Assembly: GCA_014384025.1 (NCBI GenBank)
Contig: JACNGQ010000168.1
Location: 1-58,089, forward strand
From: Planctomycetota bacterium
Lineage (GTDB): Bacteria; Planctomycetota; Phycisphaerae; Sedimentisphaerales; Anaerobacaceae
Direction: 5' to 3'
Length of the DNA stretch: 58,089 nucleotides
Below the pieces are notes generated by a model. That model worked only from the letters and a program-made list of their open reading frames with translations. It had not been told where the DNA came from and made no database searches. Below, piece after piece: positions 36,768 through 45,146 of the stretch (its first letter is position 1; the number at the start of each line of letters is the position of its first letter). The position numbers and the translations under genes were made by a program.

Positions 36768-37358
36768 ATGGATACGCTTAACGTTTTACTTATGGGCTTT
36801 ATATCCATCGTGATAGTCAATAACCTCGTCTTCACGAAGTTTCTCGGTATCTGTCCGTATCTCGGAGTTTCCGGAAGAATCGACATGGCCTTCGGTATGG
36901 GCATGGCGGTAACGTTCGTTGTTACCCTGAGCGGTACGTTGACCTGGCTGATTGACCATTTGATTCTGATTGGCACACCTCTGGAAGTTACGCGGTATGT
37001 CTGCTTCATATTGGTCATCGCCGGTGCTGTGCAATTAGTCGAAATGTATCTGCGGAAATTCTTCCCTTCTTTATATGAGAGCTTCGGTATATTTTTACCA
37101 TTGATTACAACAAACTGTGCGATATTAGGAATGTGTTTGTTTATAAACCTTTGGGGTACTGAAAGTTTGCTCGAAGCGGTTGTTCTTAGTTTCGGTGCCG
37201 GTATCGGTTTTACGATGGCGATTTGCATTATGGCCGGCATTCGTGAAAATCTGAATATGGCCGACGTACCGAAGTGTCTCAAAGGTGCGCCGATTACGTT
37301 GATTACTGCGGGTATCCTGGCTATGGCCTTTATGGGTTTTGCGGGAATGATAAGATGA
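36768..37358 (+). CDS. rnfA: Rnf complex subunit RnfA
   Basis: A 196-residue membrane subunit with the paired topology to RnfE. It has VIVNNLVFTKFLGICPYLGV, FGIFLPLITTNCAILGMCLF and GIGFTMAICIMAGIREN. The conserved cysteines (GICP and TNCA) with those of RnfE hold the intramembrane [2Fe-2S] centre in studied Rnf/NQR complexes. It overlaps rnfB as ATGA. Confidence 0.95.
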   Translation: MDTLNVLLMGFISIVIVNNLVFTKFLGICPYLGVSGRIDMAFGMGMAVTFVVTLSGTLTWLIDHLILIGTPLEVTRYVCFILVIAGAVQLVEMYLRKFFPSLYESFGIFLPLITTNCAILGMCLFINLWGTESLLEAVVLSFGAGIGFTMAICIMAGIRENLNMADVPKCLKGAPITLITAGILAMAFMGFAGMIR

Positions 37359-38230
37359 TTTTAGGCAGTGTGTTGGAATTGTGGAGCAGTGCCTGGCCGG
37401 CCGGGCTTACAATGCTCGGTCTGGGCGGCGGCTTTGCGCTGGTGTTGTTGATAGCAAGCGAAAAGCTCAAGGTCGAGGTGGACCCGAAGATAGAGCAAAT
37501 ACACGCGGCTCTACCCAACCTCGATTGCGGCGCCTGTGGATTCGCTGGCTGCGGTCAGTATGCCAAGGCCGTTTTGGAAAATCCCGAACTGTTAGGTCAA
37601 TGCGCACCCGGCGGACCGGAAACGTCCGCAAACATCGCAGAAGTTTTGAACCTGCAGGTCAGCGATTCAGGCCCCCAGCACAGACCGGTCGTACACTGTC
37701 GTGCCCACACAACAGAAAAGACCTATCATGCAATATATCAGGGAATACCAAGCTGCATCGCCGCCAACGCTTTGGCCAACGTGCAGGCCTGTGGATTCGG
37801 CTGTCTGGGAACCGGTGATTGTACGAGAGCGTGCAAGTTCAATGCCTTACACGTTGTTGACGGCCTGGCTACCGTTGATTATGAAAAATGCACCGGTTGT
37901 ACGGCCTGCGCAAAAACCTGCCCTCGCAGCCTGATTGAGATGGTTCCATTCACATCTGAGAATATAATGATTGTAGCCTGTAATAGTAAGGAAACGGGCA
38001 AGACAACCCGGTCAATCTGCAAGGTCGGCTGTATCGGCTGCGGCATCTGTGTCAAACAAACGGATATGTTCGCGGTCAAGGATAATCTGGCACGGATAGA
38101 CTACGCCAGATACGAGCTAAACGAGCAAACCGAAACCGCGATGAAAAAGTGCCCGACAAAGGTGATTACCTATCGCGGAAAGACCGCCGAAAGTCCTCGG
38201 CAGCCTGCTGCAACAGCCGCCGATTCATAG
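37355..38230 (+). CDS. rnfB: Rnf complex subunit RnfB, with a reduced C-terminal ferredoxin domain
   Basis: RnfB takes electrons from reduced ferredoxin. It has an N-terminal membrane helix, a Fes domain (Cys58, 61, 66, 83), then Cys-rich domains CGFGCLGTGDCTRAC and CTGCTACAKTCP, both complete. The last ferredoxin-like domain is altered: the first motif is CIGCGICVKQT (Thr236 in place of the fourth Cys), and the second keeps only Cys266 of its usual four, with Asn256, Thr259 and Ala262 where Cys is expected. The remaining ligands (226, 229, 232, 266) are exactly those of one cluster, so the domain probably holds one [4Fe-4S] instead of two. The start is the ATG that overlaps the rnfA stop. 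Confidence 0.94.
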   Translation: MILGSVLELWSSAWPAGLTMLGLGGGFALVLLIASEKLKVEVDPKIEQIHAALPNLDCGACGFAGCGQYAKAVLENPELLGQCAPGGPETSANIAEVLNLQVSDSGPQHRPVVHCRAHTTEKTYHAIYQGIPSCIAANALANVQACGFGCLGTGDCTRACKFNALHVVDGLATVDYEKCTGCTACAKTCPRSLIEMVPFTSENIMIVACNSKETGKTTRSICKVGCIGCGICVKQTDMFAVKDNLARIDYARYELNEQTETAMKKCPTKVITYRGKTAESPRQPAATAADS

Positions 38231-38245
38231 AAGCGGTTTCACAAC

Positions 38246-39310
38246 TCAATCCTTTTTAATAAACATTTCTGCGCCGCTGGTTTTTATGAGTTTAAACTCA
38301 GGCTGAGAAGTTATCAAAATCGCCTCAGTGCCGGGGGTATTCTCAATTAATTCAAGGCCGTTCTGATACCCCATTACACTTACAGCCGTAGCTAATGCAT
38401 CGGCATTAGTTGCGTTATCGGCAATGATGGTTACACTTGAGAGGCCTTCGGTACTTGTACCTGTTTTACGGTCTATTATATGACTGCGACGTTTGCCTTC
38501 GATTATAATGAACTGCTGGTAATCACCGCTTGTAGCTATCGCCCCGTTGGTCATTTTCAGCTTCAATAAAACTTCACGTCCGGCCGAATCTTGTACCATA
38601 TTCGGATTCTGCAGTCCGATTACCCAGTGGTCCCTGCCTTTTAACGGTGCGCCGAAGCATCGAATATCTCCCCCGAGATCGACCATACCGCCGATTGCCC
38701 CATGGGTTTGCATCGTCTCCACCGCCTTGTCAACGGCATAGCCTTTTGCAATACCGCCCAGGTCGAGCTGCATACCTTCGACGGTAAACTGCACCGTCTT
38801 GTTCTGACCGTCAAGCTTCAGCTTCTCAAAACCGACTTTCGATCTGGCATCGGCGATTTCATCCGGGCCTGGAAGGACTTGTTTGTTTTTGGCCTTACGA
38901 AACAATTCCACCAGAGGCCCAACGGTAACATCAAACGCACCATCGGTAAGTTTGCTGAATTCGATGCTTCTTTGCAAGACCTCGTAGGTTGACTGGCTGA
39001 GCTGGACCGCTCTTTTGAATCCGTCCCTGTTTACACTGCTTATTTCCGAATCGCTCTTGTAGTCACTCATCAAATCGTCAACTTTGTTGATCTGAGTAAA
39101 AGCGCTCTCGACACATTTTCTGGCCGCATCCGAATCTTTTGCTATTACAACAATGCGGGCAAATGTCCCCATAACCAGCCGATGCCCGCTGTCCAGCTCG
39201 ACTTGTTTTCCCGGGCCGGACGAAAAATAAATCGCCACAACAATTAAACAAGCGACAAAAACTACAATTATGACGCTGCCGATTTTTTTGCCTGTTGAAG
39301 AGGTTTTCAT
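38246..39310 (-). CDS. apbE: FAD:protein FMN transferase
   Basis: A 354-residue ApbE that attaches FMN to threonines of RnfD and RnfG from FAD. It has an N-terminal membrane anchor (GSVIIVVFVACLIVVAIYF). Typical motifs are HRLVMGTFARIVV, DGAFDVTVGPLVELF, LDLGGIAKGYAVDKAV, MVDLGGDIRCFG and a metal site in NATNADALATAVSVMG. No clear ribosome binding site is visible before the ATG. The gene faces the rnf operon, 15 bp from the rnfB stop. Its placement supports activity on this Rnf complex. Confidence 0.94.
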   Translation of the reverse strand: MKTSSTGKKIGSVIIVVFVACLIVVAIYFSSGPGKQVELDSGHRLVMGTFARIVVIAKDSDAARKCVESAFTQINKVDDLMSDYKSDSEISSVNRDGFKRAVQLSQSTYEVLQRSIEFSKLTDGAFDVTVGPLVELFRKAKNKQVLPGPDEIADARSKVGFEKLKLDGQNKTVQFTVEGMQLDLGGIAKGYAVDKAVETMQTHGAIGGMVDLGGDIRCFGAPLKGRDHWVIGLQNPNMVQDSAGREVLLKLKMTNGAIATSGDYQQFIIIEGKRRSHIIDRKTGTSTEGLSSVTIIADNATNADALATAVSVMGYQNGLELIENTPGTEAILITSQPEFKLIKTSGAEMFIKKD

Positions 39311-39382
39311 AAGAGAATTTCATAATTGATATTCGAGCGATAATCAATAGAAAATAATCAAGAATCAGCATATAATGCCGGT

Positions 39383-41176
39383 ATGGATAAAAAAGAAATG
39401 ACAATATTGGCCGAGCGTATTGAGCGGGAGTTTCTCCCCTTTGTTCGCAGCCCCTCCAGATATATAGGCGGCGAAGTAAACCAAATCAAAAAAGACCTCT
39501 CGCAATGTGAGCTGTCTGCAGCATTGTGCTTTCCTGATATTTATGAAGTAGGCATGAGTAACAGCGGAATAGCGATTATATATGAAGTACTTAACAGCCT
39601 TGATGGCGTGGCTGCCGAACGGGTTTTTACGCCTTGGATTGATGCTGAGAAGGTGCTGCGTGAGAAAGAAATCCCCCTCTTTAGCCTGGAATCCAAAGCA
39701 TCCCTGAAAAGCTTTGACATCGTGGGCTTTAGTTTGAGCAGCGAGCTTTGCTATACCAATGTGCTTAATATGCTCGACCTCGGCAGTATCGATGTCCGAA
39801 GCTGTAATAGAAGCGAGGACGACCCATTGATAATTGCCGGCGGTAGTATGGCGAGTTGCGGTGAATCCCTCGCTGAGTTTATAGATTTGTTTCTATTGGG
39901 TGATGGTGAAGAAGCGGTAGTTGAGCTTGTGCAACTGATTAGAACGCAAAAAAAGGCCGGTGCGGCAAAAGAACAAATCCTTCTCTGCGCCGCTGAGAAA
40001 TTCGACTTCGCCTATGTCCCGTCTCTTTATGAGTTCGAATATGAAGGGGCCAAAATAAAATCGTTTAAGGCCAATTCGCCAGGATTGCCCACGCAATTTA
40101 ATAGCGCTGTCGTAGAAGACTTTGAAAATGCCGCCGTTCCGCATCGCCCAATAGTGCCGTTTGTGCAGGCCGTCCACGAGAGAGTCAGTGTCGAGATTAT
40201 GCGCGGCTGTCCGGGCCGATGCAGGTTCTGCCAGGCGAGCTTTTGCAGAAGGCCCGTTCGCTATCGCAGCGTTGAAAAAATTATCGATATAGCCAAGACC
40301 TGTTATCACTCGACAGGATATGATACCGTCAGCTTGCTTAGTCTATCGAGCGCCGATTATCCTAAACTCGAAGAATTAGTCACCGGCCTTGGAGCGTATT
40401 TTCGGGATAAGCACGTGGGCTTATCACTGCCGAGCCTGCGCGTTGATAAGCAGTTGAAACTGCTTCCGAAATTGCTGACCTCGGTGAGGAAAGGCGGCCT
40501 TACTATAGCCGTCGAGGCGGCAAGTGAAAAGTTAAGACAGGTCGTAAATAAACCTCTCAAAGACGAAGATTTGTTCGCCGCCGTCGAAGCGGCATACAGG
40601 GCCGGCTGGCAGCGATTGAAATTATATTTCATGGTCGGCCTGCCCGGAGAAACCGCCGAGGACGTAAAACGGATTGTGCAGTTGTCATTCGAATTGGCAA
40701 AGCTGCGAAAAAATATAGACGGCAAAACCGGCCAGATTAATATTGCCGTAAGCTGGTTTGTACCTAAGCCTCATACGCCGTTCGCCTGGCTGGGGCAAAA
40801 GCCGCTAAGCTATTTCGAGCAGGCAAAAGAATTGATAATCGATGAGAAGATGAAACTTCGGGCCAAATTCCTTCAGTTTAAGTTCCACAATATAAGATGC
40901 AGTGTACTCGAATCGGTGATTGGCCGGGGCGATAGGCGATTAGGTGACGTTATCGAAGCGGCCTGGCGGGACGGCGCGAAGTTCGATCTGTGGAATGAAT
41001 GTTTTGACTTCGAGATATGGCAAAAAGCATTCGAAAAATTCGGGTTAGATTTGGAAAATCTCGCACAGAGGCAATTCGACACCGAGGAAATCCTGCCCTG
41101 GCAGCATTTAGGCGGCCCCGGCCAAAAGTATCTGCTCGGACACCTTGAAAAAGCAACTCAACAAGTGCATAAGTAA
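39383..41176 (+). CDS. B12-binding-type radical SAM protein (TIGR03960-like)
   Basis: A 597-residue protein. An N-terminal cobalamin-binding-like region (SAALCFPDIYEVGMSNSGIA and VGFSLSSELCYTNVLNMLDL) precedes a radical SAM core with MRGCPGRCRFCQASFCRRPV, holding the C-x3-C-x2-C cluster site. EAASEKLRQVVNK and YFMVGLPGETAEDV follow. Length and motif order match the TIGR03960 family. In many genomes this protein is next to or fused with a DUF2344 protein near ribonuclease G; neither is present here. The reaction is not established. Confidence 0.85.
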   Translation: MDKKEMTILAERIEREFLPFVRSPSRYIGGEVNQIKKDLSQCELSAALCFPDIYEVGMSNSGIAIIYEVLNSLDGVAAERVFTPWIDAEKVLREKEIPLFSLESKASLKSFDIVGFSLSSELCYTNVLNMLDLGSIDVRSCNRSEDDPLIIAGGSMASCGESLAEFIDLFLLGDGEEAVVELVQLIRTQKKAGAAKEQILLCAAEKFDFAYVPSLYEFEYEGAKIKSFKANSPGLPTQFNSAVVEDFENAAVPHRPIVPFVQAVHERVSVEIMRGCPGRCRFCQASFCRRPVRYRSVEKIIDIAKTCYHSTGYDTVSLLSLSSADYPKLEELVTGLGAYFRDKHVGLSLPSLRVDKQLKLLPKLLTSVRKGGLTIAVEAASEKLRQVVNKPLKDEDLFAAVEAAYRAGWQRLKLYFMVGLPGETAEDVKRIVQLSFELAKLRKNIDGKTGQINIAVSWFVPKPHTPFAWLGQKPLSYFEQAKELIIDEKMKLRAKFLQFKFHNIRCSVLESVIGRGDRRLGDVIEAAWRDGAKFDLWNECFDFEIWQKAFEKFGLDLENLAQRQFDTEEILPWQHLGGPGQKYLLGHLEKATQQVHK

Positions 41177-41376
41177 TTTCTCTTGTGCCCTTATACTTAT
41201 TTACTCTTATTTATTTTTCCCTTGAAAATCCGGCTTTTGCGTTGTATTTTCTCCTTTCGCGAGTTTTTTTGTTTTCAAACACCTTAGCCGGGCATTTTAA
41301 GCCTGTCTGGGTACTTATGATTTGTGTAAGCAGGAATTATAAAAGGAAGAAATATACAATCTTATGAGGAAGATAA

Positions 41377-41946
41377 ATGAATAGCACAATCGAGCAAAAT
41401 ACACTATATGAAGAACATAAAGTTGAAATAAACAAGGCGCTGCGCTCCCAGTGGATACTATGGATCGGAATAATTGGTACGCCTATAGTTTTAATTATCA
41501 TGTGCCAAGGCTTTGGCGACAGAATCCGTGAGGAGATCCCCCCAAGTCCGTCTTTCCCAATTCAGATATTTAGAACTATACTTATAATAGTCGGGATTTT
41601 CATGCTCGTTCTATCTTATGGCATTCGAAAGTATTTCTTTTCGGCCAGATTTAAGGGTTTCGACACAAAACGCTTGAGACCAAGAATGCGGAATCGGGAT
41701 CCGGAATACATTATAGCATTCAAGCAAAGAAATTATTTCCCAATGGTTATCCCATCGAGTCTTAGTATCTTCGGATTCCTGCTGTTCATACTTGGCGACA
41801 GCCTTGGCGTTTTTTATGCATTTGCTATTGTTTCATTACTCGGCTTATTGTATCAACGTCCACAAAAAAAAGATATCCTTGTACTCTGCCATCAATCTTT
41901 ACATAACAAAAATTCGGTAGAAATGAAAAACAATGAAATCTTATGA
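41377..41946 (+). CDS. Hypothetical four-helix membrane protein
   Basis: A 189-residue protein with four predicted membrane helices in two pairs (WILWIGIIGTPIVLIIMCQG, FRTILIIVGIFMLVLSYGI; then VIPSSLSIFGFLLFILG and YAFAIVSLLGLLY). A basic loop between the pairs contains KGFDTKRLRPRMRNRDPEY. AGGAAG precedes the ATG. I do not recognise the family. Confidence 0.65.
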   Translation: MNSTIEQNTLYEEHKVEINKALRSQWILWIGIIGTPIVLIIMCQGFGDRIREEIPPSPSFPIQIFRTILIIVGIFMLVLSYGIRKYFFSARFKGFDTKRLRPRMRNRDPEYIIAFKQRNYFPMVIPSSLSIFGFLLFILGDSLGVFYAFAIVSLLGLLYQRPQKKDILVLCHQSLHNKNSVEMKNNEIL

Positions 41947-42049
41947 TTCACTTCACCCAGATGCAGATTAACGTCTGAGACACTCGTGAAGTGTAGCTAT
42001 CAAACATAAAGGAATTACGAAATTTCAGGCTTAGAAAAGGAGAGAATAA

Positions 42050-42253
42050 ATGAAAGCAGGCAAAATAATTACTGAATTTATAATTGTATTTATTCTGGCT
42101 TTTGTAGTTTCCGCCATTGTTTCACTGCTCTGGAATCTCATTGCCCACGGCAGCACTATTGTTGACTGGGGCTCATCACTCAGACTGGGTATTATCCTTG
42201 GTATTATTGCTCCATGGATAATATCAAGAGGAAGTAAAAAAGAACAGGAATAA
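42050..42253 (+). CDS. Small two-helix membrane protein
   Basis: A 67-residue protein with two hydrophobic segments (FIIVFILAFVVSAIVSLLW and RLGIILGIIAPWIIS) and a charged C-terminus. It has a very good AAAGGAGA ribosome binding site, which supports it as real. Family unknown. Confidence 0.6.
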   Translation: MKAGKIITEFIIVFILAFVVSAIVSLLWNLIAHGSTIVDWGSSLRLGIILGIIAPWIISRGSKKEQE

Positions 42254-42310
42254 GGATTCAAAGGTTTGAGATATTATATGGAAACCATATAAATGTAATA
42301 AGGCGGAAAA

Positions 42311-42763
42311 ATGATTAAGGCAAAATACAAGCACACAAATATTGTAGCCCGCAACTGGCGGGAGCTTGCCGATTTCTACTGTCAGGTTCTCGGCTGTACG
42401 GAAGTTCCTCCGGAAAGGGCCGGTACCGGAGAATGGGTCGAACGATGTACGTCTGTCCCCGGTGCCGAGATTCACGGAATTCATTTGCGGCTGCCGGGTT
42501 ATGGTGAAGATGGGCCCACACTTGAGATATTCCAGTACAACAATGCAGAAAGCCGCCCGGAAACAGCTATCAATCGCCCGGGATTCGCGCATCTTGCCTT
42601 CGAGGTTGAAGATGTCGAATCAGCCAGAAATGAAGTAACAGCCGCAGGTGGTGCATGCATCGGCGAGCTGGTCACTGTGGATATCCCTGATGCCGGCTTA
42701 ATCACATTTCTCTATATGACCGACCCGGAAGGAAATATTATCGAGTTGCAAAAGTGGGAATAA
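42311..42763 (+). CDS. VOC/glyoxalase-superfamily protein
   Basis: A 150-residue protein with two betaalphabetabetabeta modules. The first starts KYKHTNIVARNWRELADFYCQVLGCTEV; the second has FAHLAFEVEDVESARNEVTAAGG and ends in MTDPEGNIIELQKW. The metal ligands expected for the superfamily are His9, Glu in LEIFQY, His in FAHLAF and Glu in NIIEL. Dioxygenases, lyases and resistance proteins share this fold, so no reaction is assigned. AAGGCGG precedes the ATG. Confidence 0.85.
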   Translation: MIKAKYKHTNIVARNWRELADFYCQVLGCTEVPPERAGTGEWVERCTSVPGAEIHGIHLRLPGYGEDGPTLEIFQYNNAESRPETAINRPGFAHLAFEVEDVESARNEVTAAGGACIGELVTVDIPDAGLITFLYMTDPEGNIIELQKWE

Positions 42764-42809
42764 TCCTGATAATCACGGGTATGCGCTTTTAGTTCAAGGG
42801 CAGTTTAAG

Positions 42810-43094
42810 ATGGAAGAATTCGTTGGAGAAAGTATAGAGGTGGAAAAGGCCGGGACTTCACCCCGGCCGGTACGTTTCAAATGGCGAGGCCAAATACACG
42901 AAGTCGCAGAAGTGCTGGACGAACACGTTGATACCGGCTACGGCAACCTACCGCCTAAAAGCCACAATTGGCGCACACGAAGGCACCGCCGCTATTATGT
43001 CGTGAAAGATTCACAAGGGAACGTTTTTAAGATTTATCTGGACTATGCGAACCGCAAAAAACCATCATGGTGGCTGGCGGAAAAAAGCACGTAG
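42810..43094 (+). CDS. DUF6504-like small protein
   Basis: A 94-residue soluble protein. The pattern of FVGESIEVEKAG, PVRFKWRGQIHEVAEVLDEH, HNWRTRRHRRYYVVKDSQGN and FKIYLDYANRKKPSWWLAE matches my recollection of the DUF6504 family. Basic and aromatic residues in the middle suggest nucleic-acid or nucleotide contact, which is inference. The ribosome binding site is weak. Confidence 0.6.
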   Translation: MEEFVGESIEVEKAGTSPRPVRFKWRGQIHEVAEVLDEHVDTGYGNLPPKSHNWRTRRHRRYYVVKDSQGNVFKIYLDYANRKKPSWWLAEKST

Positions 43095-43259
43095 AAAAAA
43101 AACGATGCTATCAAAAAGTAAAATAGTTAAATTATAATATGCAAAAGAGATTTCGAACTTGTTGAAGAGGCTTGCAAATTCAATCTCCGAAAAAATCGTT
43201 TTAATGACGTGTGATTAATGTTACTAATGAGCTTGTGGCTTAATGAGGTGATAAAAATT

Positions 43260-43790
43260 ATGAGAAAAACGATAATGAGTATTCTGATGTTATTTAATTT
43301 GGCCGGATGCAGCAATATTCCTTCCGGCACCGAAGCGGTTAAGGACTTTGATGTCAACCGGTATTTGGGCAAATGGTATGAAATAGCGAGGCTGGACCAC
43401 AGTTTTGAACGCGGGCTTACCGATGTTTATACAACTTATACCCTGAGGAAGGATGGCGGAATAAATGTTTTGAACAGGGGCTTCGATAAAGCCGGCGGAA
43501 AATGGAAACAAGTGCGTGGCCGGGCTTATTTTGTAAAGGGAAAGACGGTCGGCCGGCTGAAGGTTACTTTTTTTTGGCCGTTCTACGGTGGATACAATGT
43601 CATTTCGCTTGACCACGAAAACTATTCTTATTCATTGGTCTGCGGGCCAAAAAAGTCGTATCTTTGGATACTTGCCAGAGAAAAGACGCTGAGTAAACCC
43701 ACTCTCGACAAACTTATTAAGACGGCAGAAAATGCAGGCTTTGACGTTGAGGAACTGATTTTTGTCGAACAGGAGCGTTCAGATTCTTAA
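43260..43790 (+). CDS. blc: Bacterial lipocalin, lipoprotein
   Basis: A 176-residue Blc-type lipocalin. The signal peptide has the lipobox LAGC (MSILMLFNLAGCSN), so it should be lipid-anchored in an envelope membrane. Signature segments are DVNRYLGKWYEIARLDHSFERG, FWPFYGGYNVISLD, YSLVCGPKKSYLWILARE. Lipocalins of this type bind fatty acids or lysophospholipids. The ATG at 43260 is chosen because GAGGTGAT lies upstream and the signal sequence starts there. Confidence 0.92.
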   Translation: MRKTIMSILMLFNLAGCSNIPSGTEAVKDFDVNRYLGKWYEIARLDHSFERGLTDVYTTYTLRKDGGINVLNRGFDKAGGKWKQVRGRAYFVKGKTVGRLKVTFFWPFYGGYNVISLDHENYSYSLVCGPKKSYLWILAREKTLSKPTLDKLIKTAENAGFDVEELIFVEQERSDS

Positions 43791-43872
43791 TTTATCTGTC
43801 AGATTTCTCTGCATTATTCGCGTTGACTGCTCTCAGGGCTAAAACTATAACGTTGTAATTAAAAGCGAAAAT

Positions 43873-44334
43873 ATGCGAGAGGCAATGGACTTCGATTTCA
43901 AAAATTCTTTTGCGAGATGGTACTTTTATATCACCCCCCTGTTTATCCTGCTTGACCATTTTTTGGGTATAAATGTACGAGTTAGTGCCCTTGAGACAAT
44001 GCCCTTGTATAAGAACCTCTATTACGGATTCTGTATTCTTTGTGGCATCTGCATGTATATAATCCCCCGGTACTCGGCGGTAGTGGCTTTGTTCGAAAGC
44101 TCAATCAATATCATAATGCTTGTATTGGGCATATTTTTACCATACATCCGAACTATCACGGCGTTGATGGACGATGTGCTCGGCGCGGATTTTACGGCTT
44201 TGGAGGAATCATTAAAGGTTCAGCCGATGGTGAATCTTTTTATTGTGGGTTCCTGTTTGATACTCACTTTTAGAAAAAGCATTGAGACAATAGCAGAATC
44301 TTTCGGTTTCGATAAGCAGGCTTCCAAAGAATAG
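43873..44334 (+). CDS. Hypothetical membrane protein
   Basis: A 153-residue protein with four hydrophobic segments (YFYITPLFILLDHFLGI, LYYGFCILCGICMYIIP, INIIMLVLGIFLPYI, MVNLFIVGSCLILTF). Two in-frame ATGs, at 43873 and 43885, are possible. No recognised domain. Confidence 0.6.
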   Translation: MREAMDFDFKNSFARWYFYITPLFILLDHFLGINVRVSALETMPLYKNLYYGFCILCGICMYIIPRYSAVVALFESSINIIMLVLGIFLPYIRTITALMDDVLGADFTALEESLKVQPMVNLFIVGSCLILTFRKSIETIAESFGFDKQASKE

Positions 44335-44420
44335 CTGTCGAAAAAAAGTCTTCGAAGGTCGGAAATATTGCTATCAGCCGTTAGCTGTCAGGCTTTGGTT
44401 TTCCATTTGCTAAAAGCCTT

Positions 44421-44450
44421 ATAAGGTATAAAATGACAATAATACCTTAT
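44421..44450. repeat. 9-bp inverted repeat in an intergenic gap
   Basis: ATAAGGTAT at 44421-44429 and ATACCTTAT at 44442-44450, 12 nt apart, form a perfect inverted repeat about 65 bp before the Cys-rich protein gene. It is preceded by a short quasi-repeat, CTATCAGCC-G-TTAGCTGTCAGG, near 44371-44393. It may be an operator or a decayed repeat; it lacks a T-run and is not a good terminator. Confidence 0.35.
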
Positions 44451-44516
44451 TTAGAAATGTTACTAAAGATTAACAGGCCCCGGACTTAATGGGCAGCCTA
44501 AACAATCACTGACAAA

Positions 44517-44768
44517 ATGAAAGAAGAAGACAAAAAGAAAATCCAAGAAATCATTAGCGGAATGCAATGCCCGAAGAATTTCAGATGCGCAGAGGGTGGA
44601 TTTGAAAATCTGTGCAGAGCCAAAGACTTCGGAGATGAGCAGCGTCTGCACTGTCTCGAAAAAGCTTCCGAATCCTGTTCGTTTGCATTTTCGTATGAGT
44701 TGGGTATTAAGATTCGTTTCTGCCAGTGTCCTCTGCGGGTGTATTTGGCGAAGAATCTAAATAAGTAA
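44517..44768 (+). CDS. Small Cys-rich hypothetical protein
   Basis: An 83-residue protein with seven cysteines, in CPKNFRC, NLC, LHC, ESCSFA and FCQCPLRVYLAKNL. There is no signal peptide, so the cysteines probably bind a metal or cluster rather than form disulfides. I do not recognise a named domain. No strong ribosome binding site. Confidence 0.65.
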   Translation: MKEEDKKKIQEIISGMQCPKNFRCAEGGFENLCRAKDFGDEQRLHCLEKASESCSFAFSYELGIKIRFCQCPLRVYLAKNLNK

Positions 44769-44844
44769 TTCACAGTCACTTTCCGTTGCAGGATTTATAA
44801 GTGAAGAAGATTTGAAGGTTTCGACAATAAATTGAGGATAAAAT

Positions 44845-45036
44845 ATGAGTGTTCTATGGGAAATCGTACAGACAGGCCTGATGTATGGTCAGAAGCGAAA
44901 ATCCGACTCCGTTGAGGATCGGGTCCAGTTTCTCGAAAACCAGCTTATAAGAATGCAGGACACATTGTGTAAGCTGGTTAAAAAGATTGAGGAGATTCAC
45001 GGACTCGATATCGACGGGGACGGCAAAATCGGTTAG
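44845..45036 (+). CDS. Short coiled-coil protein ending in a Ca-loop-like motif
   Basis: A 63-residue protein. The middle is a heptad-rich helix (SVEDRVQFLENQLIRMQDTLCKLVKKI region). The end is DIDGDGKIG, the first half of an EF-hand or dockerin-type calcium loop, cut short by the stop codon. GAGGAT precedes the ATG at 6 nt. Function unknown. Confidence 0.6.
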   Translation: MSVLWEIVQTGLMYGQKRKSDSVEDRVQFLENQLIRMQDTLCKLVKKIEEIHGLDIDGDGKIG

Positions 45037-45146
45037 ATTTTATCCCTGCCGGGAAGTCTTAATATTACTTAATTGGAAACTTTGGCATTGTTACGCTCTG
45101 TCCTGAGCCGGTTGCCTTGTTAATAGACAAATAAAGGAGCAACTAA

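Noticed and set aside
36458-37282. 274-codon open frame antisense to rnfE and rnfA
   Set aside because: Caused by the codon pattern of hydrophobic genes on the other strand; rnfE and rnfA are certain.
39366-39382. TATAAT just before the radical SAM gene
   Set aside because: Only about 6 nt from the ATG and no -35; a leaderless start is possible but unsupported.
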